Of a DNA stretch of 64,000 nucleotides, positions 22,078 through 32,641 are shown piece after piece. The stretch is from Fomitopsis serialis (Eukaryota > Basidiomycota > Agaricomycetes > Polyporales > Fomitopsidaceae), in NCBI RefSeq assembly GCF_022376445.1, contig NW_025955009.1, positions 186,001-250,000 on the forward strand, in the 5' to 3' direction. Every line of letters begins with the position of its first letter. Within the stretch, counting starts at the first letter, position 1. The notes below the pieces were generated by a model, which did not search any database, was not told where the DNA came from, and worked only from the letters and a program-made list of their open reading frames with translations. The translations under genes were made by a program, and so were the position numbers.

Positions 22078-25000
22078 GGGCTGTGCGGAGCATTCAGGTA
22101 AGACAACTGTTTGATTCCGCCGTTTTGGACTTTGATTTGCGTCATGTCTAGGCTTGGATGCGTCCTTTCTTTCTATGTCGCCTCGATTGCTTCCCTGGTC
22201 ACATATCTATAAACACACGTCTTCACATATGTTCTATGCCCTCGCGTACATTCTATGCCTTCACAAAACATGTACTGCGCCCCCATGTACACCGTATACA
22301 CTCTCGACATGCTTTAGTTTTTACTGTATGATCCAATTCAGCTCTCGTTTTACAAGCGTTGTCACCCCCGTCACGGATCACTGGTACTCTTCCACAGCGC
22401 GCAAACTCAGCCGGATGCTCCAGACGGATTTGAGCCCATCATATATACTATCGGACGTCTAGACCCAGAAGGTCTGAAGCTCTGATCACCGATGGCTAGG
22501 CTGGTCAACCCCTAGCAATATAAATGGAACCCCCTCCTCGCGCCAATCCGGCGGCGGACCCGCCTCAACCTTGCCCGCGCTGCAGTCTCTCCTCCGGTCT
22601 GGCGGGCCCCATATCAAGCCTATCGAAAGGTACAAGACGAACACACGCACACACAACCTTGATATCCTCTGCTTATCCGCATGCCCCCCAGAGCCCGTCT
22701 TCCAGCATGAGCCGCCGCGCTGACCTGCCCTCCGTGGACTCTGCCTCGCTCGCGGCGCGCTTCGCATGCCCCGTCCCTGCTCTGGCTTATCCAGCGTGAC
22801 TACATGACCCTGCCTGAAGACGAGTTCCCCCGGCCTGTATGCGCGACACAGCATCATGGGCATGCTCATGCGAGAGCCGGGCCTCGCCGACCTCGACCTC
22901 AGCCGCGTCTGCGTCCGGCGTCCCCGTGCGCCACGCACCCCCACCTCCGCCGGGTTTTCTGCACAAACATGCACATTTGAAAGCGGAGTGTGACCGCTGG
23001 TTGGTCACCACAAGCCAGACGTAGATTCCCAGTCCCAGTAAGATGACGCCAGAGTTGAAGGACGTACGACGTACATGTACTCCGTGCTGTAATTAGGATT
23101 CACTGAGCAACGGTAGAATGACCGGGCAGCCCATCACGCATAGTACACGATCATACACATCCGCGTGCGCTGCCGAGCGTTGACGGCGCCGATGTCTGCT
23201 TTCTGTCAAATCGCCCGCACTACATATTAGGTGGCGCACACATATCAGCCGCACAGGTCAGAACAAGCGGAATGGCAACGGCTTATCATCGTGATGAAAA
23301 TGTGCGTGTTGCCAGATGTCATTGCAGACGAGCACGAGCGGGCAAAGCAGCAGCAAGGAGAGCCCGATGCGTGGAAGGAGGTCGAGAACATTGACAACAA
23401 TGTGTAAGTACTGTACTAGAGGTTTGAGGATAACGGAAAACCGTACCCGCAAACCGTATCGCGAACCGTATCGTCAGCGTCGTCCATACGTAGCATCACC
23501 GTCGAGTGCACCGGGCGAACAGAAAGCCAGGGCTGGGCGATCTGCACGACACTCTAAAGTTGCATTCTATTTTTTTGGCGGAGCGTTGCGTTGATCAGGT
23601 GATCAACGCTGGACCTGGCAGTCGACAAAGCCGTCTCCAGGTATCCCGCTAGCGGTCTGGGGAAAGAAAAACCCCCCCGATAGGCGGTCCATAGATCCGT
23701 CTTATTCATTTCACCGCTGAGGAAATGCTTTTACGCACGCAGTGTGGGACTCAAAAAACGGAGCCGGTCAGTTCGGCGCACCATCATCGCTCCATCTCAT
23801 CTCCCGTGCGCCCTCCCTGAACTGACCTCTCTCGATACCCATAACACCCCAGTACCACTCCGGGACCAGTCCCCGGGCAGTGAATTCCACCTTCGTCTTT
23901 CAGTGTTTCTCTCCATATTCGTTCAACAGTGAATTTTCTGATCGCCTGTTTACCGTCCTTTTTCTCGTCGGTCATCTTGCAGTCTATTGCCGACGCTCGT
24001 TGATTGTTTGCAGCCACCTGGACTCAATTTCTGTCGGCGTTGCTGGTGAGCGCTGAGCGGCGAGGCGGTCATCATCTTCGATCACCCGTTCGTTCCGTAG
24101 TTTCCAGATGAGGTACGCTGACTCCGTCATCATAATCCGTTACAGTCCTAGGATCACTTTCTTTAGGTCATTTTTCTCATGCTACGAGCTCGGATCACCA
24201 AGTCCATCCGCCCCAAGTACTTGCGGCCCGCCTGTCGTGCAAGTGACTTCCAGGCACGAGAAGAACACGCAGGTAAAGGCCACCGGGGCGAACGCTCAGC
24301 GTGCACGTCGTGGGCGGTGTGAACGCAACCCCTGGCCACTGGCCGCCTCAAGAGCGCTGCGATGCATAGCGACAGTGTGGGCGTGCCCAAGGCAGGTCGA
24401 GCAAATTGGGCATCTCTGGCTATTCCTGGCGGGGGCGTTTGCTGATTTCGGGCCCATAGGGTGCCCCGGCTGGACAAAATCCTTGCAAGGTACGCGTGCG
24501 AAGATGCTCCTAGCCCTGCGGGGCGAACCCAGCGGCCGACGGTGGGGAGGAGGAGGAGGAGGGATCACTTAGAGGTGCGATCGCGGCCGAGATCAGCGTG
24601 GCGGTGGTTGGGCAATAGATTATTAGATAACGCGTAGATCCGGGCCTCCTCTTCCCAACCGTCGCCGCGCGTTCAAGACATGTCATGCGACCAGAGGACG
24701 GCAACTTGACCCTCTTAATCTAGTTTCATTAGGTCTTTGCTAGAACCTTCCGCGAGCATCGTGTAAAACGTGCTTCGGTGCCCGAGCAGTCCTACTCTGG
24801 TCCCACTGGACGTGGAGCGGTTCTGGGTAAGCGTGCGTTATCACCCATGTCAATGTTCAACGCTCATGCAACGTTCAGATCACGTTAGTATTTGTCATTA
24901 CAGTCCGCATTGCGATCGAGAAAGAACCGGTGGCCGACTACGCCCATCACTAACGGTTCGAAAAGCGATCCCAACGCCGGTTCACCACGATCACATAGAA

Positions 25001-25360
25001 TCTCCTCGGCCAGACATTGTCTAACTCAGGCAGGGGGTACTATCTCACACGCGTCGTCCTCGGCTTTCATCGCCCGTCCAGCTACCGAGGTGCAGTACCC
25101 CCACAACAGGTGTCCTCTCTGGGACTAAACCGCCCCAGTGGTTGGGAAGCCGTGAAACGCACGCCCGCTTACACTCGCCTACCTCTTCAATCCCGGCGCG
25201 CAATTAATGACTATCCTCACCACAATAACATTTTGATTTTGTACTTAGTGCGACCGCAACGTTCCCGTACCGTTCTTGGAGCGCGCTTGGCCAGCCAACG
25301 CCGCGGCTCGTCACGCTCTCGCTACACTCCCCACCATCCCCTTCTGTTCAGTTCTTGGAC
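22078..25360. other. Long stretch without a confident gene
   Basis: Open frames at 22,486-22,974 (-), 22,524-22,799 (+), 23,744-24,017 (both strands) and 24,108-24,572 (+) have no recognisable family. A TATAAATGGA element with a short CCT run lies at 22,520. Small local repeats occur at 23,449-23,475 (GCGAACCGTATC twice, imperfect). A (GGA)n run at 24,545-24,561 is the complement of another CCT tract. 'LIIVMKMCVLPDVIADEHER' near 23,285 is protein-like but isolated. Confidence 0.3.
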
Positions 25361-25442
25361 ATGAGGTCACTACTCACTGGTCGCCAATACGAAATCCAAG
25401 CATGAGGTCGCTACTAACTGGTCGCCAATACGAAATCCAAGG
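25361..25442. repeat. 41-bp tandem duplication
   Basis: 25,361-25,401 and 25,402-25,442 are direct copies beginning ATGAGGTC and ending AAATCCAAG plus one base. They differ at a few positions (for example CACTACTCAC against CGCTACTAAC). No coding context is evident. Confidence 0.85.
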
Positions 25443-26199
25443 ATGTAGCCTGGTAGATATGGTGCGTCGACCTATGGAATCGCAGAGGTGCGCTACATAG
25501 GCGAGGCGAGATATTCATTCCACTTACAACGTTGCCAGACCCATTGCTCGGCACCGAAAAAGCTCAGGGCTTATCGCGGTCGCTTGTGAACCGCGTGAAC
25601 ACAGGGCGGATCGTGTAAATTGACAGTATACATATTAGTACTAGCTGCAGGGTTGCGATTGCGATTGCTCCTCCTCCCAAGCCGTCTTCGTACTTCGAGA
25701 GTTCTGGATGAGTCCTGCGCCTGACCACCGCTTCTAGACCGTGGCTACGTTGACTTCTTTTTGCGCTTTGATTCCAATGAACCAGTACATCAATCTCGAA
25801 GAGGTCCGGTGTTGTAGGCCGTGCGTTTGTGATTACGGCATAGCTGTGTGAAAGCATTGCGTTCAGGCAAATTTCGCCAAAGAGAACCTGCTTATCGGCT
25901 ATTCGATCACGTCTTAGGTCTGTACGTGCGGCTGCACGAAGCATAACTGCCGATATGAAGCCCCTTGCCCATGATGTTGGCAGAGACATCCTGCCCAATT
26001 GCAATTGCGCAGTTTCTCATTCACGCATGAGGAAGTACGCAAGGCAGCAACACGTCAGACATGCTGCCCAAGCTCAGGATACTGACTGCCGCGTCGTATT
26101 TAGCTCTGGACTCACCATTGAACGCGCCCGCTCATATACAGTGTCCGTCCACTGCTGCTCGTACTCTACATAGCTACGCCGCTTGTGCTCAATGTAAGT

Positions 26200-26657
26200 G
26201 CCGTAGACGTTATCTATATGTTGCACGTAGCTGAGTGTAATGCAGGAAGGACGCGACAGAGCTAGTGGACTTGCTTCACGAGACCTTGTCTCAATGGCAG
26301 ACAGAATACGAGAGTGCTCGTGTCGAGCACCAAACATTTCTTCAAAGTCAGGAGCAAATACAGCGAGGTAAGCTGGCTCAATCACACCACTAGAATGCTC
26401 CTGCTGAGGATCTACAGTGTTACTTAGCCTGCAACAGCACGAAGTAGTCCTATATGCAATGACTTTGCTGTGCCAAATCATGGATCGCGATACCCGGAAC
26501 AAAACCCTCGCCCATGCGCTTGAAACTTCTGTTGTCCTGCACAATGCATATCGCAGCCTGTGGCTACAGGCTGTTGGGAGCGGATCCGGAGAGCACACAC
26601 CGAGTCACAGCACCAATGTAATGGACTGATTTCAATACTTGTGTGCGTCAGTTTTGA
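26200..26657 (+). CDS. Unidentified coiled-coil gene, 3' part
   Basis: On the plus strand an exon begins after CAG near 26,246 and encodes 'KDATELVDLLHETLSQWQTE' and 'YESARVEHQTFLQSQEQIQR'. A GTAAGC donor near 26,369 opens a 50-nt intron ending ACAG. The next exon continues in phase with 'VLLSLQQHEVVLYAMTLLCQ', 'IMDRDTRNKTLAHALE' and 'HNAYRSLWLQAVG'. It ends at a stop near 26,629, or at about 26,657 if the GTAATG intron near 26,618 is used. The heptad-rich start suggests a coiled coil. A tiny exon just upstream ('LRRLCSM', about 20 nt) may join it, but the 5' end is unresolved. The longer minus-strand frames at 25,564-26,786 overlap it and are probably antisense. Confidence 0.4.
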
Positions 26658-26659
26658 GG

Positions 26660-28920
26660 GAGCATAACAAATATGATGATAAATTATGCCTTCTGCTTGC
26701 CCATTGTCGTCGCCTTCAGCCCTGCTCCAGTCACGGCACATCAGCTCAACTTCTGCCAGCACATGTTTGGTCACGACCTGAGGCACAGCGGTCTGGGATT
26801 GCTCCCAGTCCTTCTATAGGTGGGTACTGGGTTATTTGACGTTGAGCATTTGAACACCGATCGCAATCCACCGGGCTCGGAACATCACCAGTTCACCGGT
26901 CACCTGGCGCACTCCGCGCGACTCGCGGTTCGATTTGCGTAACAGTGTTGTACATATGACCGTGTCAGACCGTGTCGTCGTCACGTCCGTGCACGACGCA
27001 GGCCCCTACAAATATGTGCATAAGGAGTGAGACAGGCGAGAGGATCTAGAATAGAAGCCATAGCTTGAAGTTGAAGCGATGGAAAGCATGGGCTATACTA
27101 GTAGAAGATTTGATGGGACATCCGAGGTGACTCGGATCGTCATCGCTCACTGATGCCCTGGTTCCCGCCGTCACAGTGTACATGTAAGTACTTACTACCC
27201 GGTACATGTATCCGCGTGCCAGTGTCACCATCTGGACATGATTTTATATATGTTCAACTTGAAGATCACTCAGGCTCGTGACTCGCCGATCCGAGTCAAT
27301 CGTGCTGCTGCGACATGTCCTGGTGCGGCCTGAGAATCAGAAGCAGTCACTCACAATGGACTGGTGTTGCCGCGATATGTATGGTATGATACCGCTGCCT
27401 AAGATACTTAGTTTTGGTGAGTCGGACGGCGCAGAAGTGGCATGGAATATAGATACGTGCAATTGGTGTCCATTAGGCGTGTCGACGACACGGTCATCCT
27501 CGCCAATATGGTTTGAATCCCGTCCGCCTCGCCGGGAGCCATCGAGATCATTGCCCATGTGCCCATGAGGGATGCCCTCCGTATTCAGACCAACACACTC
27601 AAAGGATCGGGCGTCGGACCATCGAGCCGCATCCGGATCCATACCCATGTAACTAGAAGGTGCAATCAGAGCCGTTCGCCAAGCTGTGGAAGGACGAACA
27701 CTCCCAGGCCATTATCATCGAGGCGCGCACTGCGTGGACATGTAGGGTACGGATATTATCAGGCCGCATTATCGCGGTCTGAGCGTGCTTCGTCACTATA
27801 CAGGTCACAAAACCCCTTCGTGGCTTGCACAGCGACGCGCTCAACTTCGATTTTTGATGTTCTATGGGACGCTCTCGCATTTCGCGCCCGTTCTGGGGCA
27901 TCGATGTCGCGCCGACCGCCGCCTCTTGCTAGTAAACTAACCATGCGAGTTGTCCAACATTTATGCGGAGCCACGGTCGAGCAAGAGAGCAAGAGGAGTG
28001 CTGCTCACTGGCAGCGAGCGCGACCGTTCCGCGCAGATCTATAAAGATTCGTCAACGTCGCTAATGCGAGTACAGTGAGTCTCGGGCATCATGCGACGCA
28101 CCATAATGTTACTCTTCTTTACCAATGTACACGTCGCTTCCGTGCGCCTGCCCCCTGGATGTCCCCCTAGACTCACTGGCAGTAAGTTGAGTGTTGTCGA
28201 GCTTACAGTGGATGGGACGTTGATTGATCCTGCATCTCGAAATTTCGTAGAGTGTGCAGACTCAATCCGATCCGCTGTCGCTGAGGCGGACACGAAGAGA
28301 TTCGAAGCCCTTTACGAGGTTTGTGACGCATTTGTTCGCGTGCCCGGTCCTCCCTCCATTATTCACCGCCAATCCGCCAGGACCGTCGCCGCCTCTCGCG
28401 TTGTTTATCGCCTACCTCCAACACAGAACGGCCTCACACATCGGTGATGTTCGCTGCCCTCTACCTTCTCCAACGTCTAAACGCGTGGTTTCCTACCGCC
28501 AGCGGCTCGTCGACTCGTTACCGTCTATAGATTCCCGCTTTCATAGCATCCAAGCTCATCTGGGATGACACGCACACAAGTCGTGGAGAATCGTAGGCCG
28601 GGGCATGTGCGCCCTCCGCGAGATTAATCAGATGGTGCGATGTGATCTTACCTCGAGCAGCAGCTCCACATCGAACTGTCAGCGCTGAAGGAGTTCGGGG
28701 CGAAGGTGCGGAGGAACTTCCGTCAAGGGCTACGGGCCGACGACGCTGCTGGGCGCTCCCGCGCTCCCGACCGATGTGACTAAATGGACCTAATACCCTC
28801 CTCCTCCTTCTCCTAGGTACGTGCTCCGAGTCCCCTCGCCTGCGCCGGCACCGGTACCATCGATCGACGCCATACGGCGCCACGTCCACCACCACCCTGA
28901 GCTTCGCTAGGCATCCATCA
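26660..28920. other. No confident gene
   Basis: Protein-like fragments include a minus-strand one near 27,400-27,640 ('GEDDRVVDTPNGHQLHVSIF') and a plus-strand one at 28,170-28,345 ('KLSVVELTVDGTLIDPASRN', 'FVECADSIRSAVAEADTKRF'). I cannot splice them or name them. They fit the general picture of gene debris. Confidence 0.3.
28779..28815 (+). repeat. CTAAATGGA motif followed by a CCT microsatellite, copy 3
   Basis: CTAAATGGACC, a nine-base spacer, then a CCT/TCC run ending CTCCTAGG. Same arrangement as at 3.0, 10.4 and 37.7 kb. Confidence 0.6.
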
Positions 28921-29292
28921 ATGTCGTCACCGAAGCCCACCCCTATGCCTGTCTACGCCAGCACGGCGTACCCACCGCCCACGAGCCCCGCGTCGTCCGC
29001 ATCACCGTCAACGCCACCAGGTTCCATCTACGCCAACATTCGCCTCGCCTCGCACAGCACCCACGGGACGCCCCACGCTATCGCCTTCTTCGTCGTCGAG
29101 GCGCGGTCGGTCGAGATAGCGTTGGATATTGAAGGCAAGCCTTTCACGGGAAACGAGTCGAACGTGTTCGACCTCGACAGCGACTGGCCAGCTTGCTTCT
29201 GCATTGGCGGCGGCACGACGGCGGCGACGGACTCTTGCTCGAAGGGCCAGGACTGGTACGCCCACGCGACTCACGCGACGCCGTGCGTGTGA
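28921..29292 (+). CDS. Hypothetical open frame
   Basis: A 123-codon frame starts at an ATG with a Pro/Ser/Thr-rich segment ('YPPPTSPASSASPSTPP') and continues with a more ordered part: 'HAIAFFVVEARSVEIALDIE', 'NESNVFDLDSDWPACFCIGG'. No signal peptide, no family recognised. The shift from simple to ordered composition is the only support; the antisense strand is equally open. Confidence 0.25.
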   Translation: MSSPKPTPMPVYASTAYPPPTSPASSASPSTPPGSIYANIRLASHSTHGTPHAIAFFVVEARSVEIALDIEGKPFTGNESNVFDLDSDWPACFCIGGGTTAATDSCSKGQDWYAHATHATPCV

Positions 29293-29741
29293 TAGGCCCG
29301 TCGCGCGACATTCTGTCTTCCATGCTTGCTTTGCCCCAGCTGGTTGCCGCGTCTTTGCTCGCGCAGGCGGCCGTTGCCGCTCGTTATCTCGGACAGCGTG
29401 CTCTCGCATAGGACCTATTGCATCTGGTTCGTGGCGCCTTTCTTCTTTTCTTCGCTCTCGCATTCATTGTGCCGTTTCTCCTAAGATACCCAGACTTGCA
29501 TGTACTGTATATTTCTGTGCTGCCCGCGTGTAGGCGCCCGTCTTTTCTGCCTCTCAGGGCATCCTATGTGCACGACTCTCGCGCTGTCTACTACTGCACT
29601 CGACACTCTTCCTTTCCCAACTTCCCTGCTCCCCGCTCAGTGACCATCCGCCCAGCATTCGCCGCGCCAAGTCACTCCGTCTTGCTCGAGGCTGGTGAGT
29701 ACAGCTTCGCGCGATTCAAAGCTTTGGACATCCACCCAACG

Positions 29742-30392
29742 AGGCAGGCAAGTAGGAATGTGCACTCATCTCGTCCCCTCCCATCCAGAACCTCGCCCAT
29801 TCCTGCCGCCTCCGCACGGTTGCCTGGGCGTCCACATGGTAAGTGAAACAGTACATCATCTCGGCTGCACACTCACCAACGCAGCAGACGAGTAGGGCTG
29901 CGGCGCGCAGACCATCGCTCGCCGGCACGCGATACGTCCCGTCGCTCGCAACTCCCGCCTGCGACCTACAATCCCGCCCGTTCCATCCGGGTCGCAGCGG
30001 ATCCCTAGATGTGCACGGTAAGTGAAGCAATATGTGATAAGGCACGGACACTCACCGCAGGGTCATCAACGCGACAGAGAGCTCCGATGGATCCATACTC
30101 ACCACAACGCGACAGACGAATAGTGCCAGGACGCGCAGACCGACCACAACCGGAGACCTGCCGTCTCATCCACAGCCCCGCATGTTCTCATCGCCTTCGA
30201 ACGTGCACACGGCAAGTGAAACAGTCCCTGATTCCGAGTGCACAATCACCAACAGACGAGCAGGGCGACGGCGCGTAGACACACGCGATGCGGCCCGTCG
30301 CTCGCAACTCCCGTCTTCGCCCTCGCCCATGCCCCCACCATCGGTCGGCAGCGACGGATCACATATCCGCTGGTGCCCCCCAGTGGTTACAG
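29742..30392 (+). repeat. Tandem array of exon/intron-like units, about 3.5 copies
   Basis: Units of about 173-195 bp repeat with moderate divergence. Each has a GC-rich, Arg/Pro/Ser-encoding part ending near 'CCACATG', 'GTGCACG' or 'GCACACG', then a splice-donor-like (G)GTAAGTGAA (third copy (G)GCAAGTGAA), then 43-49 bases ending in CAG. Donor-to-acceptor spans are 29,839-29,887, 30,018-30,060 and 30,212-30,255. Exon-like parts are 29,888-30,017 (130 nt), 30,061-30,211 (151 nt) and 30,256-30,392. Exon-like parts 1 and 3 share 'TSRA-ARR' and 'PSLATP' in the same relative frame. It may be a duplicated exon in a real gene or a decayed minisatellite. It ends just before the aconitase fragment. 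Confidence 0.5.
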
Positions 30393-30473
30393 GTACCGCG
30401 GTTGCCACGAGGGCATTCCTCGTGCGTAGTGTCTCGTCTCTGCTTTCCGCTTACTTCTGACGGTCCCGTGTAG

Positions 30474-30930
30474 GAAACTGTCGGATCGGTGCCATCAACT
30501 CAGAGAACGGCGGGGCTAATCAGGCAAAGAACCGGATCACTGGCGAGTACGGCGTCGTTCCTCAGAGACTGGTGCCTATTACCGTGATCACGGCGTAAGG
30601 TGTGTTGTCATCGGTAACCACAACTAGGGTTAGGGTTCGCCGCGTGAGCATGCCGCTTTTGAGCCCTGCTTACTCGGTGGTATTGCTGCCATTGCCCGCT
30701 CGTTTGCCCGTATTCACGAGACGAGCCCAGGGAAGCAGGGCATACTCGCAGTCGCGTTCGCCGACTATGAGGGCTACGAGAAAGTCCGCCCTCACGACCG
30801 CGTCGACACAGTCGGCCTCGAGTAGTTCGCGCCTGGCAAGAACTCGGTGCTCAAGCCCAGCGACGGCTCCAAGGCGGTCTCGCTCACGCAAAGCTTCAAC
30901 AACGGATTTCTCGAACCGGACGGGTGACGA
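30474..30930 (+). pseudogene. aco-like: Broken aconitase, C-terminal (swivel) domain
   Basis: The plus strand reads 'NCRIGAINSENGG' and 'TGEYGVVP', then, after a frame change, 'VVIGNHN', stop, Gly, stop, 'GSPREHAAFEP', 'LLGGIAAIARSFARIHETSP', 'GKQGILAVAFADYEGYEKVR' and 'DRVDTVGLE' before a third stop and 'FAPGKNSVLKP'. The intact family form of the centre is HNYGEGSSREHAALEPR. The Tyr, one Glu and a later residue have become TAG, the second active-site Ser is Pro and the final Arg is Cys. Aconitase interconverts citrate and isocitrate; this fragment covers about 150 of some 780 residues and cannot work. Confidence 0.85.
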
Positions 30931-32630
30931 TGTATGTGCCGCCGCCGATGAACACTCCAATTGAACAAGATGACTACGATGCGGCCGAATCGGTACTGCT
31001 CCTCGTACACGAAGCCTTCCCCTCTCCTCACCCTGATCCTGACATTCTACCTCTATTCCGACGCTTTATCTCCGCCAACGAGTCCCTACGCAAGGCCGCG
31101 CACCGTCTCGCCGACACTGCGCGTCGAGCGGCTCGTCGTCACCGCCACCTTCTATGTTGACCCGATTACGGATAGGCATACACCGCGGTCGTTTGAACCG
31201 CGTTGGACAGCGTCCGCCCTTTCCCTTACCGCAGCTATCTTACTTCCCCTCCGCGCCTTCATCTCTATCTGTTTAGTTTCACGTTTCGAAGCCTGCAATG
31301 CATTGCGGCGTCCGATTTTTTACGAGGAGGAGGAGTCTACGAAACGGGTGCTAACGCCGGATCCGCCCGACCTCTCAGCCCACTTCGTTAGTCTCTCGTA
31401 TGCTTATGTTGACTGCTTCCGCGGAGACGAGGGCGGGTGCCATGGATGATCGGCGCGTGGCGAAATGACGTCTGGGCTTGGCTCTTCCGATTTTGTCACT
31501 TCTAGGCAGTGACACTGAGCATACCGTTCCGAACTTCGACGCTCGTGGGGCCATATGATCTACGAGCAAACACCCGTGCACCGCGCGGGATGCGGTTCAC
31601 GGCTCATGGTACGGGGTATAGGAGGGAGGAAGTTGGTGATCTGCGAGAGGCGAGGAACGAGCCGACCGCAGAGCTGAGTCTAAGGAGCGGTATGCAGGGC
31701 TTAAGCACGCAGCGCCTCTCTCGTTGCAGCTCGTTGCGCGCCCACGTCCGAACTCCAGCGACAGTTATCTAGGCTAGCTTTCGTCCGGCCTTGAGTCATT
31801 TGCTCACCCGCCCGCTCACCCGCCTGTCCCTTTCCGCGAGATCTCGCCGCTTAAATAACCCACGCGAGTCCGTCTTTCAATCATTCAAATCGGCTCGACA
31901 CGCTTCCTCCCCGCGACCTGTGAATGGCCACACGATGAGGCTGCCGCGGTTGGCCCGCCCGCCCTCGCAGCTCGCCCGTTGCCCCACAGCCCCGGAGGTC
32001 CGTTTGGGGCCGGGCAGCCCTATGGGCTGCGCCCGCACTGCCCGCTACATACATGACCCTTTTCATCCCTGATCCCTCCGTTCAGGACCGCGCGGCGGTC
32101 CAATCACCGCTATCGTTCGTACAGCATTTACATATCTCTCTACTACACCAATCAACCTCGCCCGAAGATAGATGCCTAGAAGGTAGATCTTAAAGCGGAA
32201 GATGGGTCAATGAGGCCCGGGGCGGCGGCGCTGCTGCTGCTGCGGAGCTCGGGGCCAATCACAGAGCTCAAACGCCGGCGCGGGGCCTTTAGACCGCATT
32301 CAGCGGAGGAGGCCGAGGGCGCCGCGCTCGTGTCCAACGCGACGCACGTGACATTGTTGAACCGCGGGGCGCGTCGCGGGTCGCGGCCGTATATATATCG
32401 CTGAGCGCTGAACGCTGAGCCTTCGAGCATAAGGCCCGCCCCTTCAACCGCTTTCATTCGACGCCCCAGACCCCAGCCAGGTGAGGAGCCCCGCCCCAAG
32501 CCCGCTCAGCGCCTTCTGCCGGGGGCGTGAGGCGCACGGTCGAGTGGAGACCAATATCCCGTGCCTCACACGCCCCAGTCAGCCGGCGCTGTTGTGCTTG
32601 CCGGGCACGCGTGCGTGCTTCAGGCTGACC
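30931..32630. other. No confident gene; regulatory flank of the next gene at the right
   Basis: Frames at 30,924-31,449 are disordered-looking (Pro, Arg, Ser). 31,790-32,080 is similar on both strands. A TATATATA element lies at about 32,388-32,396, followed by the reiterated word CTGAGCGCTGAACGCTGAG. The next gene begins further right. Confidence 0.3.
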
Positions 32631-32641
32631 GCTCCATGAAA

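Noticed and set aside
25564..26786. Three long minus-strand frames as one membrane-protein gene
   Set aside because: The plus strand over 26,246-26,629 has a phase-perfect 50-nt intron and a heptad pattern, so these frames are more likely antisense.
30627..30640. TAGGGTTAGGGTT, resembling an interstitial telomere repeat
   Set aside because: It lies exactly on the HNYGEGS codons of the aconitase fragment. The resemblance comes from TAG replacements in coding sequence, and there are only two units.
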